Source: Pseudomonadota bacterium (lineage in GTDB: Bacteria > Pseudomonadota > Alphaproteobacteria > Acetobacterales > Acetobacteraceae). From it: a stretch of DNA of 7,414 nt. Below are positions 1 to 6,659 of the stretch, in pieces. The notes below the pieces were generated by a model. It had not been told where the DNA came from, searched no databases, and worked only from the letters and a program-made list of their open reading frames with translations. Every line of letters begins with the position of its first letter. Positions within the stretch are counted from its first letter, which is position 1. The stretch spans positions 1 to 7,414 of the forward strand of contig JAKAZJ010000082.1 in assembly GCA_021826565.1 (NCBI GenBank), written 5' to 3'. The translations under genes were made by a program, and so were the position numbers.

Positions 1-552
1 TTCGATCCCGCCCACGTCGCGGCGGCACGCTACGACGCGACCTCGATCGCGTTCCACTGGATCACCGTCGCGCTGATCGGCACGCTGTGGATCGTCGGGC
101 AGACGATCAACGATATCCCGCGCGGGATGTGGCGGATCGACTACCGCTCGGTGCATTTCCTGCTGGGCGCGACGCTGGGCGGGGTGATCCTGGGGCGCAT
201 GGCGTGGCGGCGCTGGCGTGGGGACGAGGTGCCGGAACTGGGCGGCCGGCTGGCGGCGCTGGCGGCGCGCGCGGTGCATTTCGCGTTATACGCGCTGGTG
301 CTGGGCACGGTGGCACTGGGGGTGCTGACCGCGCTGGGGCAGGGCGCGAACGTGTTCGGCCTGTTCTCGCTGCCGCAACTGGGGCTGCACGCGGCGGCGC
401 ACCGGCTGCGCGGCCTGCATTCGCTGGCGGCGAACGCGATCCTGATCCTGGCCGGGCTGCACGCGGCGGCGGCGCTGGGGCATCATTTCGTGCTGCGAGA
501 CCCGACCTTGCGGCGGATGCTGCCGGCGCGGCGGCGCGCGACCCGGGCGTAG
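1..552 (+). CDS. Cytochrome b561-family di-haem membrane protein (5' partial)
   Basis: The reading frame is open from base 1 to a TAG at 550-552 (183 residues visible); no convincing start lies inside the window, so the N-terminus is missing. The order of histidines matches bacterial cytochrome b561 (CybB-like): a His-Trp pair in helix 1 (H19-W20 of the visible part), H52 in YRSVHFLLG opening helix 2, H93 in VHFALY of helix 3, and H140 and H154 in the last helix (LHS...GLHAAAALGHHF). H19/H52 and H140/H154 are spaced as expected for the two haem b ligand pairs. The family sits in the inner membrane and passes electrons, typically from quinol; the partner cannot be told here. A basic C-terminal tail (RRMLPARRRATRA) fits a cytoplasmic end. 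The Met at base 127 lies after helix 1 and would remove a haem ligand, so it is not the start. Family assignment is firm; the physiological role is open. Confidence 0.85.
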   Translation, partial: FDPAHVAAARYDATSIAFHWITVALIGTLWIVGQTINDIPRGMWRIDYRSVHFLLGATLGGVILGRMAWRRWRGDEVPELGGRLAALAARAVHFALYALVLGTVALGVLTALGQGANVFGLFSLPQLGLHAAAHRLRGLHSLAANAILILAGLHAAAALGHHFVLRDPTLRRMLPARRRATRA

Positions 553-653
553 CAGGGCCGCATCCCCTCGGGCCTTCGCTTGCCCCCGTGTAAACCGGTG
601 CGGTAGCGTCTCGCTCCCGCCGGCGCGACCGGCCGACCCGCCGGACCCGCGCC

Positions 654-1562
654 ATGCCGCTATGGATTCCCGTCACCATCACCGCGGCGCTGTTCCAGTG
701 CTGGCGGACCGCCATGCAGCAGAAACTGCGTGGCCGGTTCACCGTGAACGGCGCCGCGTTCATCCGCTTCCTGTATGGCGCGCCGGTCGCCGTGGCGTAT
801 CTGATCGCGGCGCTGTTGATCACGCACACGCATCCGGCGATGCCCGGACCGTGGCTGATCCTGCTCGCCGCCGGCGGCGGCGTGATGCAGATCATCGGCA
901 CCAACCTGCTGATCATGGCGTTCGGCTTCCGCAATTTCGCGGTCGGCAGCGCCTACGCCAAGACCGAGGCGATGCAGACCGGCCTGGTCGCCCTGGTGGT
1001 GCTGCACGAGCAACTGGCCCCGCTCGCCTGGGGCGGCATCGGCGTCGGGCTGTGCGGCGTATTGACCCTGTCGCTGGGCGGGCGTGGCCTGCGCGGGCGC
1101 GAGATTCTGGCCGCCACGGTGCAGCCCGCGGCGCTATGCGGCCTGGGCGCCGGGTTCTTCCTGGGCAGCACCGGTGTGGTCATCAAGATCGCCACGCATC
1201 ATGTGGCGACCGGTAGCCTGGTGGTGCGGGCGCTCTATGTGCTGACGGCGATGACCTTGCTGCAAACCCTGATGCAGGGTGCCTATCTGGCCTGGCGGGA
1301 CCCGTCGGAACTGGCGAAGTCCTTCCGCGAATGGCGCAGTGCCGGCTGGGTCGGGCTGTTATCCGCGTCCGGCTCGGCGTGCTGGTTCACCGGCTTCGCG
1401 CTGACCGACGTGGCGCTGGTGCGCGCGCTGGGACAGATCGAGGTGGTGTTCACCCTGGGATTCAGCCGCTTCTATCTGAAAGAACGGCTGAAGCGGGGAG
1501 AGGTGATGGGGATCCTGCTGGTGGTGGCCGGGGTGCTGATGGTGGTGGTCAGCAGCGGGTAG
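654..1562 (+). CDS. EamA/DMT-superfamily transporter
   Basis: A 302-residue, very hydrophobic protein predicted by eye to have ten membrane helices (roughly 4-22, 33-56, 66-88, 93-115, 118-140, 152-175, 185-207, 227-247, 253-275, 282-300). It shows the internal duplication of EamA proteins: each half ends with a glutamate loop before its last helix, E119 in LHEQLAPLAWGGIGVGLCG and E277 in YLKERLKRGEVMG, 158 residues apart. The family moves small metabolites (amino acids, nucleotides, drugs) across the inner membrane; the substrate cannot be read from sequence. The ATG at 654 is the first in frame that keeps helix 1, but its ribosome binding site is weak. It starts 101 bases after the cytochrome b561 gene on the same strand, so co-transcription is possible but unsupported, and it converges on lspA with a 16-base gap. 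Family call is strong; function beyond transport is unknown. Confidence 0.85.
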   Translation: MPLWIPVTITAALFQCWRTAMQQKLRGRFTVNGAAFIRFLYGAPVAVAYLIAALLITHTHPAMPGPWLILLAAGGGVMQIIGTNLLIMAFGFRNFAVGSAYAKTEAMQTGLVALVVLHEQLAPLAWGGIGVGLCGVLTLSLGGRGLRGREILAATVQPAALCGLGAGFFLGSTGVVIKIATHHVATGSLVVRALYVLTAMTLLQTLMQGAYLAWRDPSELAKSFREWRSAGWVGLLSASGSACWFTGFALTDVALVRALGQIEVVFTLGFSRFYLKERLKRGEVMGILLVVAGVLMVVVSSG

Positions 1563-1598
1563 GGGGGCCGGCGGCGGATCACTCGTTGGCGGCCCCCC
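1562..1598. terminator. Inverted repeat at the convergent stops, possible bidirectional terminator
   Basis: A perfect 9-bp GC stem (GGGGGGCCG at 1562-1570, CGGCCCCCC at 1590-1598) with a 19-base loop spans the stop of the DMT transporter, the intergenic gap and the last six codons plus stop of lspA. Its place between convergent genes suits a shared terminator. No T-run follows it in either direction, so an ordinary intrinsic terminator is not demonstrated; it may act as an RNA 3'-end stabiliser or assist Rho. Confidence 0.4.
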
Positions 1599-2070
1599 GC
1601 GACCGCCCGCCGCCCAGCAACACCAGCGCCGCGACCCCGCAGACGATCGCCGCGTCCCCCAGATTGAACACGTACCACGACCAGCCGAAGGCATGGACGC
1701 GGATGAAATCCACCACCGCCCCGTAGCGCAGCCGGTCCAGCACATTCCCCACCGCGCCGCCGGCGATCGCCCCGATCGCCACCGCCTGCGCGATCCGCGT
1801 GCTGCGCCACAGCCACACCGCCAGCGCTGCCACGATCGCCAGCGCGAGGATCGCCAGGATCACCGCGTCCCATGCGCCGCGCCCGGTCAGCAGCCCGAAC
1901 GTGACGCCGCGGTTCCACACCATGGTCAGATCGAGATGCGGCATCACGCGCAGATCGATCCGCCGTGGCAGATCGAGCACATGCAGGATCCAGTATTTCG
2001 ATCCCTGATCGGCGCCGAACACCACCGCGGCGACCAGCGCGCCGATGCCGGCCGGACGATGGAACCTCAC
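1579..2070 (-). CDS. lspA: Lipoprotein signal peptidase (signal peptidase II)
   Basis: Encodes 163 residues, a normal LspA length. This inner-membrane aspartyl protease removes the signal peptide from diacylglyceryl-modified prolipoproteins, just before the lipid-bearing cysteine. Visible family motifs: DQGSKYW at 21-27; WNRGVTFG at 52-59; GNVLDRLRYGAVVDFI at 108-123; and FNLGDAAI at 135-142. The conserved aspartates are D112, D121 and D139; by analogy with the P. aeruginosa enzyme, D121 and D139 would be the catalytic pair. Four hydrophobic segments are seen (about 8-20, 66-88, 94-111, 134-153). The start is taken as GTG at 2070-2068, giving a short N-terminus before helix 1; its GTGA overlaps the ileS stop and there is no Shine-Dalgarno of its own, which suggests translational coupling. 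The frame stays open upstream inside ileS but yields non-family sequence there. One small oddity is Gly138 where Ala is more usual in FNxAD. Identification is secure. Confidence 0.95.
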   Translation of the reverse strand: MRFHRPAGIGALVAAVVFGADQGSKYWILHVLDLPRRIDLRVMPHLDLTMVWNRGVTFGLLTGRGAWDAVILAILALAIVAALAVWLWRSTRIAQAVAIGAIAGGAVGNVLDRLRYGAVVDFIRVHAFGWSWYVFNLGDAAIVCGVAALVLLGGGRSRGAANE

Positions 2071-4874
2071 GCGGCGGCGGCCGGGCGGCAGACCAGGCCG
2101 GACTCCACCGCGTCGGTGCAGCGGATGCAGAGGGCGGGATGGACCGGCAGGGTGCCGACTTCCTCCAGCACCCGCCAGCAGCGCGCACATTTGGCGCCGG
2201 AGGCGAGGGTGACGGTGGCCGCGGGCTCGCCCGCATCCAGGACGGTGGTCAGCCCGGACACGATGGCGATCTCGGCCCAGGCCTCGGCATCCAGAAGGGT
2301 TTCATCTTCCGGACGTAACGGCAACTCCACCTGGCCCTGTAGCGATGCCCCGATGATGCCGGCGCGACGCGCATCTTCCAGCGGCAGTGTAACGCGCCGG
2401 CGAATGTCGCGGATGCGTGCCCATCTTGTGGCCAGGGCATCATCCCGCCACGCCGCCGGCAACACCGGGAACAGTTGCAGATGCACGCTGTCCGCGTCGC
2501 CGAAGCGCGCGCACCAGGCTTCGTCCGCCGTGAAGCACAGCACCGGCGCCAGCCAGGCGCACAGCGTGCGGTGCAGCACGTCCAGCACCGTGCGCGCGGC
2601 GCGCCGGCGGATATTGTCGGGCCGATCGCAATACAGCGCGTCCTTGCGGATATCGAAATAGAACGCCGACAGATCGGTGGCACAGAAATGATGGATTTCG
2701 GGATACACCCCGGTCCAGTCGTAGCTGTCCACCGCCGCGCGCATCCGGGCATCCAGCTCGGTCAGCCGGTGCAGCACCCAGCGTTCCAGCTCCGGCATCT
2801 GCTCGGCCGGTACCGCTTCGGCCTCGGTGAACCCGTCCAGCGCGCCCAACAGCCAGCGCAGCGTGTTGCGCAGCCGGCGGTACAGTTCCGCCTGCTGCTT
2901 CAGGATTTCCGGTCCGATGCGCAGATCCTCGGCGGTATCGGACATCATCACCCAAAGCCGCAGGATATCGGCGCCATAGGTCTTCTGCACTTCTTCCGGC
3001 GCCACCACGTTGCCGAGCGATTTCGACATTTTCCGCCCCTGCTCGTCGGTGACGAAGCCGTGCGTCAGGATCGCCTTGAACGGTGCCGCGCCGCGCGTGC
3101 CGATGGCCTCCAGCAGCGACGAATGGAACCAGCCGCGATGCTGATCGGAGCCTTCGAGATAGAGATCCGCCGGCCATGGCAGCCCGCGTGCTTCCAGCGT
3201 GAACGCATGGGTGGATCCGGACTCGAACCAGACATCGACGATATCGCGCACCTGTTCGAAATCGTCCGGATTGCGATCCGGCCCGAGGAACCGCGCGGGC
3301 GGCGAGGCGTACCACGCATCCGCCCCCTCGGCGGTGAACGCGGCCACGATCCGCTCCACCACTACCGGGTCGCGCAACACCGCGCCGGAGCGGCGATCGA
3401 GGAACACCGGGATCGGCACCCCCCAGGCACGCTGGCGGCTGATGCACCAGTCCGGCCTGGCCGCGACCATGCTGCCGATCCGGTTGCGTCCCACATCCGG
3501 CACGAAGCGCGTCGCGTCCAGCGCCGCCAGCGCGCGGTCGCGGATATGCTCCGGCCCGTCCATGCGGATGAACCATTGCGGCGTGGCGCGGAAGATCAGC
3601 GGCGCCCTGGAGCGCCAGGAATGCGGGTAGGAATGCACCAGGGAGCCGCGCGCCAGCAGCCCGCCGGCCGCCGTCAACGCGGCGCAGACCGCATCGGCCG
3701 CCTTGTAAACATGCAGACCGGCGAAGCCAGGCACCCAGGGGTTGAAGGTTCCGTCCGGCCCCACCGTGTCCGGCACTTCGATGCCATGGGCGCGGCCGAG
3801 GATGAAATCCTCCTCGCCATGTCCCGGCGCGATATGGACGAAGCCGGTCCCGGCCTCGGTGGTGACGAAATCGCCGAACAGGAGCGGCACGTCGTGATCG
3901 TAGCCGGCGCCGCGCAGCGGATGCGCGCAGATCACCCCGGCCAGGGCGGCGCCGGGCAGGACGCGGAGGACGTGATGGGTGGCGATCCCGGTCTCGGCCA
4001 GGAAGCCCGGCAGCAGCGCCAGCGCGACCAGCAGGCGGTCCCCGGCGCGGACCAGCGACGTCGGCGCAACGCTGTCCACATGGATCAGCGCGTATTCGAT
4101 CTCCTCCCCCGCGGCCAGCGCGCGATTGCCGGGCATGGTCCAGGGCGTGGTGGTCCAGATCACGATCGCGGCGCCCGCCAGTTCCGGGGTCGGCGCGGCA
4201 ACGATCGGGAAGCGCACCCAGATCGTCGGGCTGGTATGGTCGTGGTATTCGATCTCGGCCTCGGCCAGCGCGGTTTTTTCCACCGGTGACCACATCACCG
4301 GGCGCAGGCCGCGGATCAGCGCGCCGTTCAGCAGGAACTTGCAGATCTCCCCGGCGATCGCCGCCTCCGACGGGAAATCCATCGTGGCGTAGCGCTCGGC
4401 CCAGGCGCCTTCCACGCCCAGGCGGCGGAACTCGGTCTGCTGCACCGCCATCCAATGCGCCGCGTAGGCACGACACTCGGCGCGGAAATCCAGCAGCGGG
4501 ACCGCGTCCTTGTCGCGCCCCTTGGCGCGGTACGCTTCCTCGATCTTCCATTCGATCGGCAGGCCGTGGCAGTCCCAGCCGGGGATATAGAGTCCGTCGT
4601 ACCCCGCCATCTGGCGCGAGCGGTTGATCACGTCCTTCAGGATCTTGTTCAGCGCGGTGCCGATATGGATGTTGCCGTTCGCATAGGGCGGGCCGTCATG
4701 CAGGATGAACAGCTTCCGCCCCTTGGCGGCGGCGCGCATGCGGGCCCACAGGCCCATCGCCTCCCAGCGCGCCAGCAGCGCCGGCTCGCGCTTCGGCAGG
4801 TCGGCGCGCATCGGGAACGCGGTGCGGGGCAGGAACACGGTATCGCGGTAGTCGCGCGGGGTCGGGTCGGTCAT
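2067..4874 (-). CDS. ileS: Isoleucyl-tRNA synthetase
   Basis: A 935-residue cytoplasmic class I aminoacyl-tRNA synthetase that attaches isoleucine to tRNA-Ile. In order: the N-terminal ATP-binding signature PPYANGNIHIGTALNKILKD with HIGT at 70-73 (the canonical form ends in His); WDCHGLPIEWK; the CP1 editing domain with WTTTPWTMPGNRA from W240 and HIAPGHGEEDF from H347 (D356 should match the editing aspartate that hydrolyses Val-tRNA-Ile); WCISRQRAWGVPIPVF; GSDQHRGWF from G575; KMSKS at 615-619; a helical anticodon-binding domain; and a C-terminal zinc site with cysteines 896, 899, 916 and 919. This is the zinc-bearing, KMSKS-type bacterial form. The ATG at 4874 is chosen because AGGA lies 8 bases ahead and the protein then begins as the family does; an in-frame TTG at 4901 would add nine unconserved residues. 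It is the first gene of an operon with lspA, overlapping it by four bases. No frameshift or missing domain is seen. Confidence 0.98.
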   Translation of the reverse strand: MTDPTPRDYRDTVFLPRTAFPMRADLPKREPALLARWEAMGLWARMRAAAKGRKLFILHDGPPYANGNIHIGTALNKILKDVINRSRQMAGYDGLYIPGWDCHGLPIEWKIEEAYRAKGRDKDAVPLLDFRAECRAYAAHWMAVQQTEFRRLGVEGAWAERYATMDFPSEAAIAGEICKFLLNGALIRGLRPVMWSPVEKTALAEAEIEYHDHTSPTIWVRFPIVAAPTPELAGAAIVIWTTTPWTMPGNRALAAGEEIEYALIHVDSVAPTSLVRAGDRLLVALALLPGFLAETGIATHHVLRVLPGAALAGVICAHPLRGAGYDHDVPLLFGDFVTTEAGTGFVHIAPGHGEEDFILGRAHGIEVPDTVGPDGTFNPWVPGFAGLHVYKAADAVCAALTAAGGLLARGSLVHSYPHSWRSRAPLIFRATPQWFIRMDGPEHIRDRALAALDATRFVPDVGRNRIGSMVAARPDWCISRQRAWGVPIPVFLDRRSGAVLRDPVVVERIVAAFTAEGADAWYASPPARFLGPDRNPDDFEQVRDIVDVWFESGSTHAFTLEARGLPWPADLYLEGSDQHRGWFHSSLLEAIGTRGAAPFKAILTHGFVTDEQGRKMSKSLGNVVAPEEVQKTYGADILRLWVMMSDTAEDLRIGPEILKQQAELYRRLRNTLRWLLGALDGFTEAEAVPAEQMPELERWVLHRLTELDARMRAAVDSYDWTGVYPEIHHFCATDLSAFYFDIRKDALYCDRPDNIRRRAARTVLDVLHRTLCAWLAPVLCFTADEAWCARFGDADSVHLQLFPVLPAAWRDDALATRWARIRDIRRRVTLPLEDARRAGIIGASLQGQVELPLRPEDETLLDAEAWAEIAIVSGLTTVLDAGEPAATVTLASGAKCARCWRVLEEVGTLPVHPALCIRCTDAVESGLVCRPAAAA

Positions 4875-4882
4875 GGGGGCAA

Positions 4883-4886
4883 TCCT
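4883..4886 (-). promoter_or_regulatory. Ribosome binding site of ileS
   Basis: On the minus strand AGGA stands 8 bases before the ATG at 4874. This supports that ATG over the upstream in-frame TTG at 4901, which would place this site inside the coding region. Confidence 0.6.
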
Positions 4887-4915
4887 GGGCGCAGGAGACA
4901 ATGAGGCAGGCGCGA

Positions 4916-4941
4916 CCCGGCTCCGTCAGACGGGAGCCGGG
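4916..4941 (-). promoter_or_regulatory. Hairpin in the ileS 5' leader
   Basis: A perfect 9-bp inverted repeat (CCCGGCTCC at 4916-4924, GGAGCCGGG at 4933-4941) with an 8-base loop lies 41 bases before the ileS ATG. If transcription starts near the candidate promoter upstream, this would fold in the mRNA leader. There is no T-run after it on the ileS strand, so it does not look like an intrinsic attenuator. It could equally be a protein-binding palindrome. The structure is directly visible; the role is inferred. Confidence 0.45.
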
Positions 4942-4982
4942 CTGAGAATTCGCCGGCCGGGCGCGCGTGGTGTCATGGCCGG

Positions 4983-5011
4983 GTTGTGCGTGCCGGCGTG
5001 CGGGAGGTCAA
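4983..5011 (-). promoter_or_regulatory. Candidate sigma-70-type promoter for ileS-lspA
   Basis: On the minus strand TTGACC (5011-5006) matches five of six bases of the -35 consensus and is followed after 17 bases by CACAAC (4988-4983), which matches only three of six at -10 but keeps the two central A residues. The spacing is ideal and the position leaves a leader of about 100 bases that would include the 4916-4941 hairpin. It is the best -35 match found by eye in the intergenic region; the weak -10 keeps confidence low. Confidence 0.35.
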
Positions 5012-5014
5012 GGC

Positions 5015-5084
5015 GTTGGGCGCCCGGTGCGGTTGGGCGATCGGGTTGGGCGCCCGGGTCGGGGGATGGGGTCGGGCGATCCGG
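5015..5084 (+). repeat. Cluster of imperfect GTTGGGCG(CC/AT)CGG repeats with G-quadruplex pattern
   Basis: Four related 13-14-base copies on the plus strand: GTTGGGCGCCCGG at 5015 and again, identical, at 5045; GTTGGGCGATCGG at 5032; and GTCGGGCGATCCGG at 5071. The two exact copies are 30 bases apart and each contains the palindrome GGGCGCCC. Within 5043-5076 there are six runs of three or more G separated by loops of 2, 5, 2, 2 and 2 bases, a textbook G-quadruplex pattern on the plus strand. It lies about 140 bases before tolC and about 170 before ileS. Function is unknown. Confidence 0.6.
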
Positions 5085-5155
5085 CACGGCTTGGGCACGG
5101 GGGTGCGCGCCGGCCCACCTGGATCCATGCCGGCGCCTGCAACCGCGATCGGCGC

Positions 5156-5187
5156 TTGGCGCAAGCGGCCCCTCTGTGCCACATAAC
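5156..5187 (+). promoter_or_regulatory. Weak candidate promoter for tolC
   Basis: TTGGCG (5156-5161) and CATAAC (5182-5187) each match four of six consensus bases, but the 20-base spacer is longer than usual. CATAAC is the most AT-rich hexamer close to the tolC start and sits 28 bases before it, which is why it is listed. Treat as a guess. Confidence 0.22.
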
Positions 5188-5204
5188 ACTCCCTGGCACG
5201 GAAC

Positions 5205-5209
5205 GGAGA
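5205..5209 (+). promoter_or_regulatory. Ribosome binding site of tolC
   Basis: GGAGA ends six bases before the ATG at 5216. It fixes that ATG as the start, giving a protein that begins with a signal peptide, and argues against the long in-frame extension running back to about 4967. Confidence 0.75.
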
Positions 5210-5215
5210 TATCGC

Positions 5216-6643
5216 ATGGGCCTGCGTTCGGTCCTGACCCTCGGCATTGCGGGCCTGCTCGCGGCCGGCGCGGGTGCGGTCGCGGCCGTGGCCGCATCGC
5301 CGCCCGGCGTGCCGCACACATTGGTCCAGGCGCTGGCCGCCACCTATATGCGCGAACCCGCCTTGCAAGCCGAGCGCGCCAAGCTGCGCGCCACGGACGA
5401 AGACCTGCCCCAGGCCCGCGCCGGCTGGCGGCCCACCGTGGTGCTGGCCGGCGGCGTCGGCTACGGCGACGGGCTGTCGCGCAGCTACACGCCGTTCCTG
5501 GGGGGCTGGCTCAAGACCCCGACCGACCGCGACGTCGCCACCGCGCAGGCCACCCTGACCCAGCCGCTCTATACCGGCGGGCGCACCACGGCGAACGTGC
5601 ATCGGGCCAAGGACCTGATCATGGCCGAGCGCGCCACCATGATCGCCCAGGAAGAGACCAGCCTGACCGACAGCGTCAACGCCTATGTCGGCGTGATCGA
5701 GGCCGAACAGTTGCTGCATCTGAACGTCAGCAACGAACAGGTGCTGGCCCAGCAGCTGCGCGCCACCGAGGACCAGTTCCAGGTCGGCGAAGTCACCCGC
5801 ACCGATGTCGCCCAGGCCCAGGCGGCGCTGGCGGGCGCCAAGGCGCAGCGTGAGACCGCGCAGGGCAATCTGCAGACGGCGGCGGCCACCTATCGCAAGA
5901 CCATCGGCTTCGCGCCGCCGGCCGACCTGGTGCCGCCGCAGCCGCTGCTGCTGCCGGTGCATACCATGCGCGGCGCGTCCGACATGGCCGCGGCCAACAA
6001 TCCCAACGTGATCGCGGCGCGGTTCAACGTCGCGGCGGCGAAGAACGCGATCAGCGCGGCGATCGGCCAGTTGCTGCCGCAACTGAGCCTGCAAGCGCAG
6101 GCGTTCCAGGCGCAGAACTCGGGCGCGCGCAGCTCGGACCTGAACGGATATACCGCGCTCCTGAATCTTTCGGTGCCGCTGTATCAAGGCGGGTCGGAAT
6201 ACGCGACCGTGCGTCAGTCGCGCCAGACCGCGCGCCAGCAGCTGCACCTGCTGGCGGGCGCGCGGCGGACCGCGGTGCAGCAGGCGGTGGCGTCCTGGCA
6301 GACCTATCAGGCGGCGCGCGCCTCCGCTGCCAGCACGCGGCTGGCGGTGCGGGCCAACGAGATCGCGCTGGTCGGCGTGGAGCGCGAGCATCTGGTCGGC
6401 ACCCGCACCACGCTGGATGTGCTGAACGCGCAGCAGGCGCTGGTGCAGTCTCAGGTGACGTTGGTGCAGAATCTGTCCAACCTGGTAACGGCCTCGTATG
6501 CGGTGGCGGCGGCGGTGGGGCGGCTGACGGCGCGGGACCTGCGGCTGCCGGTGCCGCTTTATGATGACACCGCCTATTACAACGCGGTCCGCAATCGCTG
6601 GTTCGGTACCGGCGATCCGGTCGGCCGCTATCCCGGCCATTGA
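5216..6643 (+). CDS. tolC: TolC-family outer membrane channel protein
   Basis: A 475-residue precursor, normal length for TolC. The family forms trimeric outer-membrane beta-barrels with long periplasmic alpha-helical tunnels that serve tripartite efflux pumps and type I secretion. A signal peptide is clear: MGLRS, then a hydrophobic Ala/Gly/Leu/Val core to about residue 27, cleavage probably after AVAA before SPP. The two-repeat fold is visible: first beta-hairpin signature LTQPLYTGGRT with Q116 to G122, followed by coiled helices carrying QFQVGEVTRTDVAQAQAAL from Q187 (the diagnostic VGE.TRTD motif, R195-D197); then second-half LSVPLYQGGSEYATV from about S319 and VGTRTTLDVLNAQQALVQSQ with G395 and D401. 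The tail (YDDTAYYNAVRNRWFG) also looks like alphaproteobacterial TolC. The cognate ABC or RND pump and adaptor are not in this window, so efflux versus protein secretion cannot be decided. popZ follows after 16 bases. Family call secure; the symbol denotes the family. Confidence 0.93.
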   Translation: MGLRSVLTLGIAGLLAAGAGAVAAVAASPPGVPHTLVQALAATYMREPALQAERAKLRATDEDLPQARAGWRPTVVLAGGVGYGDGLSRSYTPFLGGWLKTPTDRDVATAQATLTQPLYTGGRTTANVHRAKDLIMAERATMIAQEETSLTDSVNAYVGVIEAEQLLHLNVSNEQVLAQQLRATEDQFQVGEVTRTDVAQAQAALAGAKAQRETAQGNLQTAAATYRKTIGFAPPADLVPPQPLLLPVHTMRGASDMAAANNPNVIAARFNVAAAKNAISAAIGQLLPQLSLQAQAFQAQNSGARSSDLNGYTALLNLSVPLYQGGSEYATVRQSRQTARQQLHLLAGARRTAVQQAVASWQTYQAARASAASTRLAVRANEIALVGVEREHLVGTRTTLDVLNAQQALVQSQVTLVQNLSNLVTASYAVAAAVGRLTARDLRLPVPLYDDTAYYNAVRNRWFGTGDPVGRYPGH

Positions 6644-6647
6644 GCAC

Positions 6648-6653
6648 GAGAGG
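6648..6653 (+). promoter_or_regulatory. Ribosome binding site of popZ
   Basis: GAGAGG ends six bases before the ATG at 6660 and lies entirely in the 16-base gap after the tolC stop. It favours 6660 over an in-frame ATG at 6561, which is inside tolC and would add 33 residues unlike the family N-terminus. Confidence 0.65.
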
Positions 6654-6659
6654 CGAGGC

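Larger units (their letters stand above)
4875..5215. other. Divergent intergenic region between ileS and tolC (341 bp)
   Basis: No convincing gene is seen here. The tolC frame stays open upstream to about 4967, but it encodes low-complexity Gly/Arg-rich sequence and would bury the signal peptide, so it is treated as non-coding. The stretch must carry the promoters of both divergent transcripts. It contains, from left to right, an ileS leader hairpin (4916-4941), a possible ileS promoter (4983-5011), a cluster of imperfect G-rich repeats with a G-quadruplex pattern (5015-5084), a weak candidate tolC promoter (5156-5187) and the tolC ribosome binding site. The G/C skew of 5015-5100 (plus strand G-rich) stands out from its surroundings. 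Confidence 0.7.

Noticed and set aside
553..653. Possible promoter or terminator between cytochrome b561 and the DMT transporter
   Set aside because: Only a short CCGGCG/CGCCGG pairing (620-625 with 639-644) is visible, with no T-run and no recognisable -35/-10 pair.
2071..2190. LspA starting further upstream at about 2190
   Set aside because: The added residues come from reading ileS in another frame, lack family similarity and are hydrophilic and Arg/Pro-rich. GTG at 2070 gives the standard LspA length.
2475..4289. Long plus-strand open frame (604 codons) opposite ileS
   Set aside because: It is antisense to a certain gene. Its translation is rich in Arg, Gly, Ala, His and Gln without any family motif, as expected from reading GC-rich codons backwards.
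4967..5215. N-terminal extension of TolC by 83 residues
   Set aside because: The extension is Gly/Arg-rich with no conserved features and would bury a clear signal peptide. GGAGA at 5205-5209 points to the ATG at 5216.
6561..6659. PopZ starting at the ATG at 6561
   Set aside because: This start lies inside the tolC coding region and would put 33 unrelated residues before the conserved N-terminal helix.
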